NCBI GenBank assembly: GCA_001689415.1
Contig: LUJM01000119.1
Coordinates: forward strand, 14,400 to 69,591
Source: Bacteroidales bacterium M2
Lineage (GTDB): Bacteria > Bacteroidota > Bacteroidia > Bacteroidales > Muribaculaceae
Reading direction: 5' to 3'
DNA: 55,192 bases
Numbering within the stretch: position 1 is the stretch's first letter; the number at the start of each line of letters is the position of its first letter. The position numbers and the translations under genes were made by a program. Positions 53,753 through 55,192 of the stretch are shown here, piece after piece. Below the pieces are notes generated by a model. It made no database searches. It was not told the origin of the DNA and worked only from the letters and a program-made list of their open reading frames with translations.

Positions 53753-54976
53753 ATGAAACTATCTATCATCATCATCGGCGACGAGATTCTTCTCGGCCGA
53801 GTCACAGACACCAATTCCGGCCTGATTGCACGGGCTTTCAGCGAAATGGGCTGGCAGGTGGCTGCTGTGCGCACCGTAGGCGACAATGCTGCCGATATAC
53901 GCGCTGCCATTGAGGTGTCGATGAGCGAGAGCGATCTCGTTATATCTACAGGCGGACTGGGCCCTACACGCGATGATATCACCAAGGGTGTGCTTATGGA
54001 TATTTTCGGCGGCACTCTTGCCGAAGATCCTGCGGTGACACAGAATGTAGAACGTATCTTTGCCGAACGAGGACTTACTCTCAATGCCCTCACCCGCAGT
54101 CAGGCATGGGTGCCAACGTCGTGCAGGGTGATAATGAACCGCCTCGGCACGGCTCCGATTATGTGGTTCGAGCACCGCGCTCATGTTTTTGTTGCCATGC
54201 CCGGAGTGCCTTTCGAGACCCGTGGCATGCTCGACGAAGTCCGCCGGCATGTGACTGAGCATTTCGGCTCGGCCGGATTGATTATGCATAGGGAATTTAC
54301 GGTTACAGGCATTTCCGAGTCTGATTTGGCCGAGCGTATCGCACCCTTTGAAGACGCGCTTCCCGACGGTTTTAAACTTGCCTACCTGCCTTCGCCGGGC
54401 GAGATAATACTGCGTCTCGACGGTTCGCCATGTGCACCGAAGGATGTGTTTGAGTCTTGTGCCTCGGCTTTGACTGTCGCTCTTGGTGCCAACTTGGCCG
54501 GTCAAGGCAAGCTTTCTCCTGCCGAAATCGCACTCCACAAGCTCAGATCGCGAGGTATGATACTTGCAACTGCCGAAAGCTGTACCGGCGGTAATATCGC
54601 GCATCTGTTCACAGCAGTTGCCGGATGTTCCGACGTGTATGCCGGAGGCGTAGTATCGTATGCCAACGATGTTAAAATGGGGCTTCTCGGCGTCAGCGGC
54701 GACGTTCTCGAGCGTCATGGGGCGGTAAGTGAAGAAACTGTACGCCAAATGGCCGAAGGCGTTGCCAAGGCTTGCTGTGCCGACTGTTCGGTGGCTACTT
54801 CGGGTATTGCCGGTCCCGGCGGCGGAACAGTCGACAAGCCGGTAGGCACAGTGTGGATTGCAGCCCATACTCCAAACGGCACGGTGGCTCGCTTGTTCAA
54901 GTTCGCCGGTGATAGGGCAGCGGTGATTGACCGCGCTTCGGCTGCCGCGATTTCGCTACTCTGCCAACAACTCTGA
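53753..54976 (+). CDS. cinA: CinA: nicotinamide-nucleotide amidase / MoaB-like fusion
   Basis: A 407-aa two-domain CinA. The N-terminal MogA/MoaB-like (COG1058) domain has IIGDEILLGRVTDTNSGLIA and STGGLGPTRDDITKGVLM. The C-terminal NMN deamidase domain (about 260-407) shows AESCTGGNIAHL (active Ser near 277), GGVVSYANDVK and ATSGIAGPGGGTVDKPVGTV. It recycles NMN to nicotinate mononucleotide and hydrolyses ADP-ribose-type compounds in NAD salvage; competence links are historical. It is the last gene of the ruvA-sprA-cinA group. Confidence 0.96.
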   Translation: MKLSIIIIGDEILLGRVTDTNSGLIARAFSEMGWQVAAVRTVGDNAADIRAAIEVSMSESDLVISTGGLGPTRDDITKGVLMDIFGGTLAEDPAVTQNVERIFAERGLTLNALTRSQAWVPTSCRVIMNRLGTAPIMWFEHRAHVFVAMPGVPFETRGMLDEVRRHVTEHFGSAGLIMHREFTVTGISESDLAERIAPFEDALPDGFKLAYLPSPGEIILRLDGSPCAPKDVFESCASALTVALGANLAGQGKLSPAEIALHKLRSRGMILATAESCTGGNIAHLFTAVAGCSDVYAGGVVSYANDVKMGLLGVSGDVLERHGAVSEETVRQMAEGVAKACCADCSVATSGIAGPGGGTVDKPVGTVWIAAHTPNGTVARLFKFAGDRAAVIDRASAAAISLLCQQL

Positions 54977-54990
54977 TTTCACGTCAATAC

Positions 54991-55024
54991 AAAAAAATAC
55001 CACTCCTCACGGGGTGGTTTTTTT
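54991..55024 (+). terminator. Terminator after cinA
   Basis: CCACTCC (55000-55006) pairs with GGGGTGG (55011-55017), including one wobble, and seven T residues follow; an A-run precedes it, so it may work in both directions. The remaining 168 bases to the window end hold a GGCTCC-GA-GGAGCC hairpin near 55074 and no gene that I can see. Confidence 0.82.
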
Positions 55025-55192
55025 ATACTAACATTAAATCAATACTTCGGTTATTTTTTGAGAGTTTGTTAACGGCTCCGAGGAGCCAGGTGTTTAATCC
55101 ATTAAAAATCTGATGTTTAGCATAAAATTGAACACTAAAATTTGGTCAAGTCGCTGAATTTCAGTAACTTTAAGGTTATTCCAAGACACTTA

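Noticed and set aside
53759..54868. 369-codon open frame antisense to cinA
   Set aside because: cinA is complete and conserved on the plus strand; the antisense product has no recognisable motif.

Overview
The window comes from a Bacteroidales bacterium, probably a gut Muribaculaceae-like lineage (family placement is inference). The support is two SusC/SusD outer-membrane pairs, the T9SS translocon protein SprA, a fused FeoAB iron transporter, an extra-long SecA, and promoters of the Bacteroidetes type (TAnnTTTG at -7, often TTG about 19-20 bp upstream). I saw no rRNA, tRNA, CRISPR array or phage genes.

Layout. 1-461: palindromic repeat mosaic. 462-1522 (-): ECF sigma factor and overlapping membrane protein. 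1658-5259 (-): secA and a small membrane protein. 5361-9055 (-): four overlapping genes, queD, queE, a DUF4105 protein and a degenerate alkaline-phosphatase-fold protein. 9165-11605: repeats interrupted by an intact IS1182-family element (9510-11353). 11722-17234 (-): SusC, SusD and a SusE-position lipoprotein. 17571-18371 (-): secreted S1/P1 nuclease. 18540-19175: repeats. 19254-19888 (-): rplU-rpmA. 20108-24948 (+): recR, a GNAT acetyltransferase, an iron-type alcohol dehydrogenase and a membrane pyrophosphatase. 25002-28141 (-): frameshifted vsr, 5-formyl-THF cyclo-ligase, S41 protease, dCMP deaminase. 28190-30741 (-): an unrecognised 580-aa protein and a lipoprotein. 30779-37556 (-): FeoAB, DUF6155, S9 peptidase, tsaD, a beta-barrel protein. 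38191-43497 (+): second SusC/SusD pair. 43959-45428 (+): a DUF1186-like protein between two repeat mosaics. 45691-54976 (+): ruvA, sprA, cinA.

Most genes are core housekeeping (secretion, queuosine and t6A tRNA modification, recombination, folate, iron) or envelope nutrient uptake. Translational coupling by 4-14 nt overlaps is frequent: sigma/membrane protein, queD/queE/DUF4105/phosphatase-like, recR/GNAT, cyclo-ligase/S41 protease, DUF6155/FeoAB.

The most unusual content is between genes. Six clusters are assembled from the same few self-complementary blocks. Two well-defined units share one plan: two self-palindromic arms in inverted orientation around a conserved 37-56 nt linker. This allows two alternative folds, local hairpins or one long stem. 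The IS1182-type element sits exactly inside one 20-bp palindrome, with a 10-bp palindromic target duplication. Other points worth checking are the single-base frameshift in vsr, the lost active site in the phosphatase-like protein, and promoters that abut start codons.
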